Part shown: one piece after another, positions 10,688 to 20,579 of the stretch
Layout: every line of letters begins with the position of its first letter
How positions within the stretch are numbered: the first letter of the stretch is position 1
Translations under genes and position numbers: made by a program
The notes under the pieces: model-generated
Told to the model about the DNA's origin: nothing
The model's input: the letters and a program-made list of their open reading frames with translations, nothing else
Databases searched by the model: none
Origin: Billgrantia campisalis
Lineage (GTDB): Bacteria; Pseudomonadota; Gammaproteobacteria; Pseudomonadales; Halomonadaceae
Length of the DNA: 64,000 nt
Assembly (NCBI RefSeq): GCF_022341425.1
Contig: NZ_JABFUC010000008.1
Location: 124,001-188,000 of the forward strand
Direction of reading: 5' to 3'

Positions 10688-12373
10688 TCACATCTCCTCG
10701 GGTGCGCTCACACCCATGAGGTCGAGGCCGTTGCGCAGCACCTGCCGGGTGGCCAGGCCCAGCGCCAGACGAGCGTTGCGCAGCTCGTCATCCTCGACCA
10801 TGACTTTCACTGCGTTGTAGCAGGAGTGGAAGTCGGCGGCCAGGTCGAGCAGGTACTGGGCGACCTGCTGCGGCTCGCGGGCGGCGGCGGCATGCTCGAC
10901 CACTTCCGGGAAGCGTGCCAGGCGGTTCATCAGCGCCTTCTCCTGGTCGGCGTCGAGCCGCGCCAGGCTGACCATGGCCAGGTCGTGGTCGAAGGGCAGG
11001 GCGTCGGCCTCGGCGCGACGCAGCATGCTGCAGACCCGGGCGTGGGCGTACTGCACGTAGTAGACCGGGTTGTCGTTGGACTGGGAGCGGGCCAGGTCGA
11101 TGTCGAAGGTGAGCTGGGAGTCCGCCCGGCGCGCGGCGAGAAAGAAGCGGGTGGCGTCGCGGCCCACTTCGTCGATCAGGTCGCGCACGGTGACGTAGCT
11201 GCCGGCGCGCTTGGAGAGCTTCACCTCGACCCCGGAGCGGGTCACCATCACCATCTGGTGCAGCACATAGTCGGGCCAGCCCTCGGGGATGCCCGTTTCC
11301 AGGGCCTGCAGGCCGGCGCGCACCCGGGTCACGGTGGAGTGATGGTCCGCGCCCTGCTCGTTGATCACGGTGCCAAAGCCGCGCTGCCACTTGTCCAGGT
11401 GGTAGGCCACGTCGGGCAGGAAGTAAGTGTAGCCGCCGTCGGACTTGCGCATCACCCGGTCCTTGTCGTCGCCGAAACGGGTGGTGCGCAGCCACAGGGC
11501 CCCTTCGCGCTCGTAGGTGTGGCCGTTGGCAATGAGTCGGTCGACCACTGCCTCGACCTTGCCCTGCTCGTAGAGCGACGACTCCAGGAAGTAGACATCG
11601 AATTCGACGCCGAAGGCCTTGAGGTCGAGGTCCTGCTCGCGGCGCAGCCAGGCCACGGCGAATTCGCGGATGGCCTCGAGATCCTCAGGGTCGCCCTTGG
11701 CGGTGACGTGGCGGTCGTCGGCATGGACAGTGGCGCCGGCCAGGTAGTCCTTGGCCACCTCGACGATGTAGTCGCCGCGGTAGCCGTCGGCGGGCCAGGC
11801 GCTGCTGCTCGGCTCGATGCCCTTGACGCGGGCCTGGACGGAGAGCGCCAGGTTGCTGATCTGGGCGCCGGCGTCGTTGTAGTAAAACTCGCGGGTGACG
11901 TCGAAGCCGGTGGCCTCGAGCAGGCGGCACAGGCAGTCGCCGATGGCCGCCCCGCGACCATGGCCCACGTGCAGCGGGCCGGTGGGGTTGGCCGAGACGA
12001 ATTCCACCTGCACCTTCTGCCCCTTGCCCTTGAGGGTGCGGCCGAAGGTGTCGCCGGAGTCGAGCACCTGCCGCACGATCTGGGCGGCCGCGTCGGTGGC
12101 GGCGAAAAAGTTGATGAAGCCGGGGCCGGCGATCTCGACACGGGTCACGGCGGCGCTTTCGGGCAGGGCGGCCACCAGCGTCTCGGCCAGCTCGCGGGGC
12201 TTCTTGCCGGCCGGCTTGGCCAGCGCGAGCGCCAGATTGGTGGCGTAGTCGCCGTGGGCCTTGTCCTTGGTGGGATCGACCTTGATGGTCGGTGCGGCAT
12301 CGGCGGGCAGCACGCCCTGCTGTTTGAGCGTGTCGAGGGCGTTCTCGAGCAGGGAAACGATGGTGTCTTTCAT
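10688..12373 (-). CDS. argS: Arginyl-tRNA synthetase
   Basis: 561 residues, class I synthetase. N-terminal Add-1 domain, then [21 protein letters not shown] carrying the HIGH-type motif HVGH, and a KLSKRAG version of the KMSKS loop, as is common in ArgRS. The C-terminal anticodon-binding helical domain ends in [16 protein letters not shown]. Lies between priA and the SPOR gene on the same strand; 134 bp before the start allow a separate promoter. Confidence 0.97.
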   Translation of the reverse strand: MKDTIVSLLENALDTLKQQGVLPADAAPTIKVDPTKDKAHGDYATNLALALAKPAGKKPRELAETLVAALPESAAVTRVEIAGPGFINFFAATDAAAQIVRQVLDSGDTFGRTLKGKGQKVQVEFVSANPTGPLHVGHGRGAAIGDCLCRLLEATGFDVTREFYYNDAGAQISNLALSVQARVKGIEPSSSAWPADGYRGDYIVEVAKDYLAGATVHADDRHVTAKGDPEDLEAIREFAVAWLRREQDLDLKAFGVEFDVYFLESSLYEQGKVEAVVDRLIANGHTYEREGALWLRTTRFGDDKDRVMRKSDGGYTYFLPDVAYHLDKWQRGFGTVINEQGADHHSTVTRVRAGLQALETGIPEGWPDYVLHQMVMVTRSGVEVKLSKRAGSYVTVRDLIDEVGRDATRFFLAARRADSQLTFDIDLARSQSNDNPVYYVQYAHARVCSMLRRAEADALPFDHDLAMVSLARLDADQEKALMNRLARFPEVVEHAAAAREPQQVAQYLLDLAADFHSCYNAVKVMVEDDELRNARLALGLATRQVLRNGLDLMGVSAPEEM

Positions 12374-12507
12374 GAAGCGGTTATGTCCTGTAGCGGCGGG
12401 CGCATGAGGTAGAGACGGCGACTAGGCACTCGCGAAGGGCGCGGCCACGAAAGTTGGGCTGGTCGGCCATTATCGGCAATTGTGGCGCGGCTTTAAAGGT
12501 GTGGGGC

Positions 12508-14748
12508 TCAGGCCAGTGTCTGGGGGTCGATATCCAGCGACCAGCGCACCCGCCGCGCCTCGGGGGAGGCCTCGAGCCAGGCGCTCAGCTGGGCGCAGGC
12601 CTCGTGCAGCTGGCTGCGCCGGTCGGCGGCCAGCATCAGCTGCAGGTGGTAGCGCCCCTGGCGCCGTTCCATGGGTGCAGGCACCGGGCCCAGGCAGTCC
12701 ACCGCCAGCTGCCGCTCGGCGAGCCATCGTCGCAGCGCGGCGGCGGCCTCGCCCCCCAGCGTCGTGGCGGCCGCTTCCCGGGGGCTCTCCAGGCGTAGCA
12801 GGGCGAGGAAGCGAAACGGCGGCAGCCGGGCGGCCCGGCGCTCCTCGAGCAGGCGCTCGGCCAGGGCGTCGTAGCCCTGCCGGGCCAGCAGCTGCAGGTG
12901 CGGGTCGTCGTCATGCAGCGTCTGCACCAGCACCCGCCCGGGGTGGGCGGCCCGGCCCGCGCGCCCGGCCACCTGCTCGAGCAGCTGGGCGCTGTGCTCC
13001 AGGGCGCGGAAGTCGCTGGCGTAGAGCCCGGCATCGGCATTGACCACCACCACCAGGGTGACATGGGGGAGATGGTGCCCCTTGGCGAGCATCTGGGTGC
13101 CCACCAGCAGGCAGGGCTCGCCGCGCCGCACCTGGGTCAGCACCGCCTCGAGGGCGTCGCGGCGGCGGGTGCTGTCGCGGTCGATGCGGTGCACGGCCAC
13201 CTTGGGAAACAGCGCCGCCAGCGTCTCCTCGGTGCGCTCGGTGCCGCTGCCCAGCGGGCGCAGGTCAGCGCTGCCGCATTCGGGGCAGGCGTCGGGAATC
13301 GGGCGCCGCTTGTCGCAGTGGTGGCAGGCGAGCATCGGCGGCTGGCGGTGCAGGGTCATGCGCGCGTCGCAGGCCTCGCACTCGGCCAGCCACCCGCAGG
13401 CGTGGCAGGCCAGCGTCGGGGCGAAGCCGCGGCGGTTGATGAACACCAGCACCTGGTGGCCGGCGGCCAGGGTCTCGCCGATCGCGGCGATGGCCGGGGG
13501 GATCAGCCCGCCCTGGCGGGGGCGACCGCGCAGGTCGAGCAGCTCCAGCCGGGCCGGGGCGTGGCGGCTGGCGCGGCGGGTCAGGCGCAGGTGGCGGTAG
13601 TCGCCTTGCCGGGCGCGCTGCAGGCTCTCCAGGGACGGGGTGGCGCTGCCCAGTACCAGCGGGATGGCGTGGCGGTGGGCGCGGGCCACGGCCAGGTCCC
13701 GGGCGTGGTAGCGAAGCCCCTCCTGCTGCTTGAAGGAGCCGTCGTGCTCCTCGTCGACGATGATCACCCCCGGGCGCGCCAGGGGGGTGAAGATCGCCGA
13801 GCGGGTGCCGATGACGATGGGCGCCCGGCCGCTGGCGGCGGCCTCCCAGGCATCCAGGCGCTCGTGATCGGTGAGCCCCGAGTGCAGGGCCACCACCGGG
13901 GCCCGGAAGCGGCGGCGAAAGCGCGCCAGGGTCTGGGGGGTCAGGCCGATCTCCGGAACCAGCAGCAGCGCCTGGCCGCCGCGCTCGACCACCGCCTCGA
14001 TCAGCTGCAGATAGACCTCTGTCTTGCCGCTGCCGGTGACGCCGTGTAGCAGGCAGGGGTGAAAGCCGTCCAGGCGCTGGTGGATCGCGGCCAGGGCCGC
14101 CGCCTGCTCGCCGTTCAGGGGGAGCGGGGGCTCGGCCAGCAGGCGGCCGGCGTGGGGCGTGGCGGCGGTCAGCGGGATCTCGCGGCACGCTACCAGGCCC
14201 TTGGCGGCGAGCGCCTTGAGCTGATCGCGGCTGAAGCCCTGGGCGAGAATCGCCTGGGCGGCCAGGCCCTGGGGGTGCTGGGCGAGCATCGTCAGCAGCT
14301 CGGCCTGGCGCGGGGCGCGCCTGAGTCGCGCGTCGTCCGCCGCGAGCCCCTGGGCGGTGGCCTGCCACTGCTCGCGCATGCGGCTCGCCAGGGCTCTCCC
14401 CTGGCGCAGCAGCACGGGCATGGCCTGGTGCAGGGTATCGCCCAGCGGATGCTGGTAGTAGCGGGCGGTGAATCGGCACAGCCACAGCCAGTCGTCGGGC
14501 AGCGGGTCGGCATCCAGCCAGCCGTCGACGGGTTTCAGCCTCGCCAGAGGCAGATCGCTGTCTTGCACGCAGTCGACCACCACGCCAACCACCTGGCGCC
14601 GGCCGAAGGGCACCTGGACGCGCAGGCCCGGCCGCCAGCCGTCGGGCGGCGGCGTTTGGCAGGGGCGGTAGTCGAACAGCCGGCGCAGCGGCGTGGGCAC
14701 GGCCACGCGAAGCACCCGGGGCTGGGGCGGGCGGGGGGAATCGGGCAA
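12508..14748 (-). CDS. priA: Primosomal replication protein N' (PriA helicase)
   Basis: 746 residues. 3'-to-5' helicase that reloads the replisome at repaired forks. N-terminal 3'BD domain (LRVAVPTPLRRLFDYR), helicase Walker A GVTGSGKTEVYL, DEEHDGSFKQQEGLRYHARDLA, eight zinc cysteines in CHACGWLAECEACDAR and ACHHCDKRRPIPDACPECG, and GTERTEETL. Translation appears to start at TTG (14748-14746), four bases after GGAGG; the frame shows no better ATG at the expected length. The TTG sits directly beside the rpmE -35 box. Confidence 0.93.
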   Translation of the reverse strand: MPDSPRPPQPRVLRVAVPTPLRRLFDYRPCQTPPPDGWRPGLRVQVPFGRRQVVGVVVDCVQDSDLPLARLKPVDGWLDADPLPDDWLWLCRFTARYYQHPLGDTLHQAMPVLLRQGRALASRMREQWQATAQGLAADDARLRRAPRQAELLTMLAQHPQGLAAQAILAQGFSRDQLKALAAKGLVACREIPLTAATPHAGRLLAEPPLPLNGEQAAALAAIHQRLDGFHPCLLHGVTGSGKTEVYLQLIEAVVERGGQALLLVPEIGLTPQTLARFRRRFRAPVVALHSGLTDHERLDAWEAAASGRAPIVIGTRSAIFTPLARPGVIIVDEEHDGSFKQQEGLRYHARDLAVARAHRHAIPLVLGSATPSLESLQRARQGDYRHLRLTRRASRHAPARLELLDLRGRPRQGGLIPPAIAAIGETLAAGHQVLVFINRRGFAPTLACHACGWLAECEACDARMTLHRQPPMLACHHCDKRRPIPDACPECGSADLRPLGSGTERTEETLAALFPKVAVHRIDRDSTRRRDALEAVLTQVRRGEPCLLVGTQMLAKGHHLPHVTLVVVVNADAGLYASDFRALEHSAQLLEQVAGRAGRAAHPGRVLVQTLHDDDPHLQLLARQGYDALAERLLEERRAARLPPFRFLALLRLESPREAAATTLGGEAAAALRRWLAERQLAVDCLGPVPAPMERRQGRYHLQLMLAADRRSQLHEACAQLSAWLEASPEARRVRWSLDIDPQTLA

Positions 14749-14777
14749 TTGGCCTCCGGCGCTGGCTCTGCTAGAAT
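14749..14777 (+). promoter_or_regulatory. Sigma-70 promoter for rpmE
   Basis: TTGGCC (14749-14754), exactly 17 bp, TAGAAT (14772-14777). Transcription would begin near 14785, about 115 bp before rpmE. The -35 overlaps the priA Shine-Dalgarno (GGAGG on the minus strand, 14753-14757), so polymerase here lies across the 5' end of priA. Confidence 0.6.
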
Positions 14778-14899
14778 GCGCGGCCGCCGTGGCGCCTGGC
14801 GCCTGCTGGCGGCAACCGGTTAGTATGTAACGACAGACAACCCGTATGCGGTGCCTGGCAATGGATCAGGTGGCGGCATACCGCTTCATGAGGCTCAAG

Positions 14900-15115
14900 A
14901 TGAAACAAGGTATCCACCCGGATTACAAGACGGTCACCGCCACCTGCTCCTGTGGCGCGACCTTCGAAGTCGGCTCCACGGTCGGCCACGACCTGTCGCT
15001 GGACGTTTGCTCCCAGTGTCACCCCTTCTATACCGGCAAGCAGAAGCAGGCCACCACCGGGGGTCGCGTCGAGCGCTTCAACAAGCGCTTCGGGGCCGCC
15101 ATCAAGCGTGGCTGA
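14900..15115 (+). CDS. rpmE: 50S ribosomal protein L31 (zinc-binding form)
   Basis: 71 residues. [31 protein letters not shown] ... [30 protein letters not shown] matches RpmE throughout. Cysteines at 16 and 18 and the later CxxC make it the zinc-containing C+ paralogue, not the zinc-independent YkgM type. The frame is open 18 codons upstream, but the ATG at 14900 gives the family N-terminus. Followed by a strong terminator. Confidence 0.97.
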   Translation: MKQGIHPDYKTVTATCSCGATFEVGSTVGHDLSLDVCSQCHPFYTGKQKQATTGGRVERFNKRFGAAIKRG

Positions 15116-15140
15116 GTCGTCGCCGCCGGCCGAGCATGTC

Positions 15141-15182
15141 AGGCAAAAAGAAACCCGCCATCCGGCGGGTTTCTTTTTGCCT
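15141..15182. terminator. Strong bidirectional terminator after rpmE
   Basis: Perfect 19-bp inverted repeat (AGGCAAAAAGAAACCCGCC and its complement) with loop ATCC. The stem ends in A/T runs on both sides, so it provides a U tract in either direction. It ends the rpmE transcript 25 bp after the stop codon. Confidence 0.92.
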
Positions 15183-15302
15183 GGACCGCAGCGTTCGGTC
15201 AGCGATAAGCAATGGCTTATGGCTGGGTCTTTTTGCATAAGTTGCAGTAAATGGCTGCCATCATCCCTGAACGGGCGAGCAAAGTTCGCGAAAAGGTCCG
15301 GT

Positions 15303-15331
15303 GTTGAGATGTGGAAAGTTTTTCTATATTC
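15303..15331 (+). promoter_or_regulatory. Candidate promoter for the malic enzyme gene
   Basis: TTGAGA (15303-15308), 17-bp spacer, TATTCT (15326-15331), in an AT-rich stretch 39 bp before the ATG. An alternative -10, TATACA, lies 5 bp downstream without a matching -35. Confidence 0.4.
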
Positions 15332-15369
15332 TGTATACACTCGTTTTCACCTTGATAACGGAATACCGC

Positions 15370-16641
15370 ATGACAGACGCCAAGAAGCAGGCCGCGCTGG
15401 ACTATCACGCCAAGCCCATTCCCGGAAAGCTCTCGGTGGAGCTGACCAAGCCCACCGCTACCGCTCGTGACCTTTCCCTGGCCTACAGCCCGGGAGTCGC
15501 CGAGCCGGTTCGTGAAATCGCCCGGGATCCGGAGAACGCCTACCGCTACACCGGCAAGGGCAACCTGGTGGCGGTGATCTCCGACGGCAGCGCCATCCTG
15601 GGGCTCGGCAACCTGGGGCCGCTGGCCAGCAAGCCGGTGATGGAAGGCAAGGGGGTGCTGTTCAAGTGCTTCGCCGGCATTAATTCGGTCGACGTCGAGG
15701 TCAATGCCGAGAGTCCCCAGGCCTTCATCGATACCGTGGCGCGGATTGCCGACAGCTGGGGCGGCATCAACCTCGAGGACATCAAGGCGCCGGAGTGCTT
15801 CGAGATCGAGGAGGCACTGATCGAGCAGTGCAGCATCCCGGTCTTCCATGACGACCAGCACGGCACCGCCATCGTCACCGCCGCCGGCATGCTCAATGCC
15901 CTGGAGATCGCCGGCAAGCGGCTGGAAGACGCCAAGATCGTCTGTCTGGGGGCGGGGGCGGCGGCCATCGCCTGCATGAAGCTACTGGTCTCCTGCGGGG
16001 CGCGCTCCGAGAATCTGGTGATGCTCGACCGCCGCGGGGTGATCCACGCCGGGCGCGAGGGGCTCAACCCCTACAAGGCGATGTTCGCCGTGGAGACCGA
16101 CAAGCGCACCCTGGACGATGCCATCGACGGTGCCGATGTCTTTATCGGGCTTTCCGGTCCGAACCTGATGAGCGCCGATCATATCCGCAAGATGGCGCCC
16201 AATCCGGTGGTCTTCGCCTGCACCAACCCGGACCCGGAGATTCACCCCGACGTGGCCCGCGATGCCCGTCCGGACGTGATCATGGCCACCGGCCGCTCGG
16301 ACTTCCCCAACCAGGTCAACAACGTGCTGGGCTTCCCGTTCATCTTCCGCGGTGCGCTGGACGTGCGTGCCACCCGTATCAACGAGGAGATGAAGATCGC
16401 CGCGGTGCATGCGCTCAAGGACCTGGCCCGCGAGCCGGTGCCCCAGCATGTGCTCGAGGCCTATGAGCGTGAGCACATGGAGTTCGGTCGCGACTACATC
16501 ATTCCCACCCCGGTGGACGTGCGCCTGCTCGACCGGGTCACCTCGGCGGTGGCCCAGGCGGCGGTGGATTCCGGCGTGGCCCGGCGCCCCTATCCGGCCC
16601 ACTATCCGCTCAAGACCGTGGACGACGTCTACGGCGGCTGA
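15370..16641 (+). CDS. maeB: Malic enzyme, short NADP-type form (oxaloacetate-decarboxylating)
   Basis: 423 residues. Decarboxylates malate to pyruvate with reduction of NAD(P). Visible: catalytic Tyr in [10 protein letters not shown], catalytic Lys in [13 protein letters not shown], metal-site [14 protein letters not shown], and dinucleotide-binding [15 protein letters not shown]. Only the malic-enzyme half is present; the phosphotransacetylase-like C-terminal domain of long MaeB proteins (about 760 residues) is absent, and the frame closes normally. The ATG at 15370 aligns with the family. Lies between rpmE and ponA as in Pseudomonas. Confidence 0.9.
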   Translation: MTDAKKQAALDYHAKPIPGKLSVELTKPTATARDLSLAYSPGVAEPVREIARDPENAYRYTGKGNLVAVISDGSAILGLGNLGPLASKPVMEGKGVLFKCFAGINSVDVEVNAESPQAFIDTVARIADSWGGINLEDIKAPECFEIEEALIEQCSIPVFHDDQHGTAIVTAAGMLNALEIAGKRLEDAKIVCLGAGAAAIACMKLLVSCGARSENLVMLDRRGVIHAGREGLNPYKAMFAVETDKRTLDDAIDGADVFIGLSGPNLMSADHIRKMAPNPVVFACTNPDPEIHPDVARDARPDVIMATGRSDFPNQVNNVLGFPFIFRGALDVRATRINEEMKIAAVHALKDLAREPVPQHVLEAYEREHMEFGRDYIIPTPVDVRLLDRVTSAVAQAAVDSGVARRPYPAHYPLKTVDDVYGG

Positions 16642-16668
16642 CGCGGCTTTTGCTTTGCGCTGACCTTC

Positions 16669-16694
16669 GACGCCGGCCCCAAGGGGCCGGCGTC
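16669..16694. terminator. GC-rich hairpin between maeB and ponA
   Basis: Perfect 12-bp inverted repeat GACGCCGGCCCC / GGGGCCGGCGTC with an AA loop, between the convergent stops of maeB and ponA. There is no T run on the plus side; it probably serves both transcripts. Confidence 0.6.
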
Positions 16695-16723
16695 GTCATG
16701 TCAGGGCTGCCAGCTGTAGAGCA

Positions 16724-19252
16724 CTAGAAGATCGCCTCGTAGGAGCCGGTGCCCTGCGCACCGCTGCGCCGCTCGACCTCCTGCTCGATGCGTCGCGACT
16801 CCTGGTCCGGCAGGAAGTCGGGGTGGAACAGCTCGCTGATGCCGCCGGACTGGCCGTCGGCCAGGCGTCGGCCGGTCTGGCTGTCGACCCGGGCGCGGAC
16901 CAGCAGGCTCGGCTCCTCGGGCTTGGCTTCCGGGCGGCCCTCCAGGGCGTGCTGCATGAACTCGATCCAGATCGGCAGGGCGGCGTTGCCGCCATACTCG
17001 GCAATGGTCTCGTTGTCGTCCTTGCCGATCCACACCGTGGCCACCAGCTCACTGTTGTAGCCGGCGAACCAGCCGTCGCGCTGGTTGTTGGTGGTGCCGG
17101 TCTTGCCGACCACGTCGCTGCGGTTCAGTGCCAGGGCAGCGCGGCCGGTGCCGCTCTCGATCACGTCGCGCAGCATGTCGGAAATGATGTAGACCGCGGT
17201 GGGGTCGGCCACCCGGGGGGCGACACCGTAACGCCTGCCGTCGATCTCGACCTCGGTCTGCCCATCGCTGCACTGCCGGCATACGATCGTGGGGCGGGCC
17301 TGCTCGATGACCTGGTCGTCGCTGCCGCGGGTGACGCGCTCGATGAACCAGGGGGTGACCTGATAGCCGCCGTTGGCCAGCACCGCGTAGGCGTTGGTCA
17401 TCTCCAGCGGGGTCAGGTCGGCGCTGCCCAGGGCCAGCGACAGCCCGCGGGGCAGGCGGCCGGGGGCGAAGCCGAAGCCTTCGAGGTAGTCGAGAGTGGC
17501 GTCGAGCCCCAGGGTCTGCAGCACGCGGATGGTGACCAGGTTGCGCGAGCGGGCCAGCGCCACGCGCAGCCGGGTCGGGCCCAGGAAGTCGCGGCTGGCG
17601 TTGACCGGGCGCCACAGCTCGTTGCTGCCGTCCTGGACCACCACCGGGGCGTCGTTGACCACGCTGGAAGCGGTCATTATGCCGCTGTCCAGCGCGGCGA
17701 GAAAAATGAACGGCTTGAAGATCGAGCCCGACTGCCGCTGCGCCTGGACGGCACGGTTGAATTTGCTGGCATTGAAGCTGAAGCCGCCCTGCAGGGCGAG
17801 GATGGCGCCGGTATCGGGCTCCATCACCACCACCGAGCCTTCGGCTTGGGGGCGCTGGGAGAGTCGCCAGCTGCCGTCCTCGCGCTGCAGGATGCGTACC
17901 AGGTCGCCGGTGGTGGCGATCTCGGCGGCGGCGCTCGGTTCGGGCCCTCGCGCCCGTGGGCTGCGGTAGGCGCGGGCCCAGGAGAGGCCGTCCCAGGCCA
18001 GGGTGTGCAGCTCGCCCCCGCGGGTCATCACGCGCATCTCGCGGCCCTCGCTCTCGACCACGATGGCCGGCTGCAGCGGGCCGAAGCCCGGGGTGCGCTC
18101 GAGCACGCCCAGCCAGTTGCTGACGTCGCCCTCGACGCCCTCGACCTCGGTCTGGCTGCGCTCTGCCGCCTGCCGGGCGGTCTGCAGGATCTCGGGGGAC
18201 TCGTCGAGTTCTTCCTCCAGGCCGCGACGCTCAGTGCGCGCCTGGGCCTCGACGAGACCGGCGGGGATGTCGCGCTGCTCCGGGCCGCGCCAGCCGTGGC
18301 GGGTGTCGTAGTCGATCAGGCCGTTGGCCAGGGCGTTGCGGGCGTAGGGCTGCAGCTCGCTATCCAGGGTGGTGTGGATGCGATAGCCGCCGGTGTAGGC
18401 ATCGTCGCCAAAGCGCTCGATAGCGTACTGGCGCGCCATCTCGGCCACGTAGTCGGCGTCCACCTCGACCTGGGCGACATGGCGGCGGGCGGTGATCGGC
18501 TCCTGTACCGCCGCCTCGTAGGTGGCCTGGTCGATGTTGCCCAGCTGGCGCATGCGATAGAGGATCCAGTTGCGGCGGATCAGCGAGCGCTCGGGGTTGG
18601 CCAGCGGGTTGAACGACGAGGGCGCCTTGGGCAGGCCGGCGATCATCGCCTTCTGGGCCAGGCTCAGCTCGCTCAGCGGCTTGTCGTAATACACCTCCGC
18701 CGCCGCCGCGATACCGTAGGCGCGGTGGCCCAGGAAGATCTTGTTGACGTAGAGCTCAAGGATCTCCTCCTTGGTGAGGATGCGCTCCATCTGCAGCGCC
18801 AGCAGGATCTCGCGGATCTTGCGGGTGAAGGTCCGGTCCAGGGTCAGCAGGTAGTTGCGTGCCACCTGCATGGTGATGGTGGAGCCCCCGGACTGGATGT
18901 CACCGCCGCTGGAGACCAGCTCCAGGCCGGCCCGTGCCAGGCCGCGGGGGTCGACGCCACGATGCTCGAAGAAGTTGGCGTCCTCGGCGGCCAGCAGGGC
19001 CTGGATGAACTCCTCGGGAATCTCGTCGAAGTCCACGGCCATGCGCCGCTCCTCGCCGAACTCGCCGATCAGCTTGCCGTCACGGGTGAAAATGCGCAGC
19101 GGGGTGTGCAGCTCGAAGTCCTGCAGCTGTCGAACGTCGGGCAGCCCCGGGGTGAAGTAGAGCGCGGCACCGGCCACGCCGAGCAGCGATACCGTGAACA
19201 GCGATACCAGCAGCCAGAAGACCGAAAAAATCAGGGTTTTGATCCACTTCAT
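16724..19252 (-). CDS. ponA: Penicillin-binding protein 1A (bifunctional transglycosylase/transpeptidase)
   Basis: 842 residues. Short cytoplasmic tail and one membrane helix (TLIFSVFWLLVSLFTVSLLGVAGAAL), GT51 glycosyltransferase domain with AAEDANFFEHRGVDPRGLAR and GGSTITMQVARN, an OB-like insert typical of class A PBP1a, then the transpeptidase with SGSIFKPF (Ser-x-x-Lys), SRN (in ARSRNLVTIRVL) and KTGTTNN. Polymerises and cross-links peptidoglycan in the periplasm. Divergent from pilM with 265 bp between them, the arrangement known from Pseudomonas. Confidence 0.96.
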   Translation of the reverse strand: MKWIKTLIFSVFWLLVSLFTVSLLGVAGAALYFTPGLPDVRQLQDFELHTPLRIFTRDGKLIGEFGEERRMAVDFDEIPEEFIQALLAAEDANFFEHRGVDPRGLARAGLELVSSGGDIQSGGSTITMQVARNYLLTLDRTFTRKIREILLALQMERILTKEEILELYVNKIFLGHRAYGIAAAAEVYYDKPLSELSLAQKAMIAGLPKAPSSFNPLANPERSLIRRNWILYRMRQLGNIDQATYEAAVQEPITARRHVAQVEVDADYVAEMARQYAIERFGDDAYTGGYRIHTTLDSELQPYARNALANGLIDYDTRHGWRGPEQRDIPAGLVEAQARTERRGLEEELDESPEILQTARQAAERSQTEVEGVEGDVSNWLGVLERTPGFGPLQPAIVVESEGREMRVMTRGGELHTLAWDGLSWARAYRSPRARGPEPSAAAEIATTGDLVRILQREDGSWRLSQRPQAEGSVVVMEPDTGAILALQGGFSFNASKFNRAVQAQRQSGSIFKPFIFLAALDSGIMTASSVVNDAPVVVQDGSNELWRPVNASRDFLGPTRLRVALARSRNLVTIRVLQTLGLDATLDYLEGFGFAPGRLPRGLSLALGSADLTPLEMTNAYAVLANGGYQVTPWFIERVTRGSDDQVIEQARPTIVCRQCSDGQTEVEIDGRRYGVAPRVADPTAVYIISDMLRDVIESGTGRAALALNRSDVVGKTGTTNNQRDGWFAGYNSELVATVWIGKDDNETIAEYGGNAALPIWIEFMQHALEGRPEAKPEEPSLLVRARVDSQTGRRLADGQSGGISELFHPDFLPDQESRRIEQEVERRSGAQGTGSYEAIF

Positions 19253-19517
19253 GAAACGTCGGTATCCGTGGTGAAAACAGGGAGGGCGGCGGCGATGGAG
19301 GAGCCTTCACTGGCGCTGGCTATTATAGGAAGCCAGCCGCTTGGCCACCAGCGTTGACGGGGCGCTGCGTCCAACTTTATGTGAAGGGTGGCGATATCAT
19401 GTAACCTCGATCTTACAGTGCAGGGTATGATCTTGCTGAGTCATTCGGCTGAGTCCGATAGGCGACACAACGACAAAAGCGGGCTACCGCAATGAATTAA
19501 GGCAGGGGCATGGATAG

Positions 19518-20579
19518 ATGCGACTCAGAGCCTCCGGCAAGGGACTGATCGGCGTCGATATCACATCGGCAACCGTCAAATTGATCGAGCTCAGACGGGT
19601 CGGCTCCCACTATCAGATCGAAAGCTATGCGGTCAGGCCGCTGCGCGAGGGCGCCGTGGTCGAGCGGCGCATTCGCGACATGGGCGAAGTCGCCGATGCC
19701 CTGCAGCGTGCAGTGGAGAGTGCCAAGCCCTCCACGCGGCAGGCCGTAGCCGCGGTGCCGGCCAGCGCGGCCATCACCAAGTCCCTGACCGTGCCCGCCT
19801 CGCTCAACGATGACGAGATCGAGGCGCGCATTCAACTGGAATCCGACAAGCATATCCCCTTTCCGTTCAGTGAAGTCGCCTTCGACTTTCAGCGTCTGGG
19901 GCTCAATGCCCGCTACGGCGACCAGCAGGACGTGCTGCTGGTCGCCTGCCGCCAGCAGGACATCAATCAGCTCACCGATGCGCTGCTGCAGGCCGGACTG
20001 ACGCCGGCGGCGGTGGATGTGGAAACCTTCGCCATGGAGCGTGCCTTCAGCGAGCTGCGTCATCAGCTGCCGCCGGGCGGGGGCGAGGAGGACTGCGTGG
20101 CGCTGGTGGATATCGGCGCGACCATGAACGCCTTCCATGTGATCTGCGGCGGGCGCATCACCTACAGCCGTGACACGGTATTTGGCGGGCGCCAGCTGAC
20201 CGAGGAGATTCGCGTCCGCTATGGCCTGAGCCTGGAAGAGGCGGGCCTGGCCAAGAAGCGCGGTGGCCTCCCGGAGGACTACCGGACCAGCGTGCTGGCT
20301 CCCTTTCTGGACACCCTGGTACAGCAGATCGGGCGCTCCCTGCAGCTTTACTATACCGCCGGACGCAAGCACGAGGTGCGGCGCATGATCCTGGCCGGCG
20401 GGTCCAGCGTGATTCCCGGCCTGGCCGAGCGCCTGGCCCAGGAAACCGGCATGGAGGTCGTGATCGCCAATCCCTTCCTGCGCATGAAGATCAATACCCG
20501 CATCGATGTTCAGACCCTGGCCGGCGACGCCCCGGCCATGCTCACGGCGTGCGGCCTGGCGATGAGGGCGGGGAAATGA
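19518..20579 (+). CDS. pilM: Type IV pilus inner-membrane platform protein PilM
   Basis: 353 residues, actin-like ATP-binding protein on the cytoplasmic side. Starts KGLIGVDITSATVKLIELRR (FtsA/PilM first phosphate loop); later CVALVDIGATMNAFHVI, VFGGRQLTEEIRVRYGLSLEEAG and RRMILAGGSSVIPGLAERL. First gene of pilMNOPQ, overlapping pilN by ATGA. It binds the INLLPWR tail of PilN. The 265-bp space before it (19253-19517) should hold divergent promoters for ponA and pilM; a TATGAT -10-like hexamer is present but no convincing -35. Confidence 0.95.
   Translation: MRLRASGKGLIGVDITSATVKLIELRRVGSHYQIESYAVRPLREGAVVERRIRDMGEVADALQRAVESAKPSTRQAVAAVPASAAITKSLTVPASLNDDEIEARIQLESDKHIPFPFSEVAFDFQRLGLNARYGDQQDVLLVACRQQDINQLTDALLQAGLTPAAVDVETFAMERAFSELRHQLPPGGGEEDCVALVDIGATMNAFHVICGGRITYSRDTVFGGRQLTEEIRVRYGLSLEEAGLAKKRGGLPEDYRTSVLAPFLDTLVQQIGRSLQLYYTAGRKHEVRRMILAGGSSVIPGLAERLAQETGMEVVIANPFLRMKINTRIDVQTLAGDAPAMLTACGLAMRAGK

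Noticed and set aside
9983..12412. 809-codon plus-strand open frame across the SPOR gene and argS
   Set aside because: Antisense shadow spanning two real minus-strand genes and their junction; composition (Gly, His, Leu, Val, Gln) is typical of reverse frames at high GC.
15370..16641. maeB as a truncated pseudogene of the two-domain enzyme
   Set aside because: The frame closes normally with complete catalytic and nucleotide-binding motifs; short malic enzymes of this length are normal at this position in Pseudomonas relatives.
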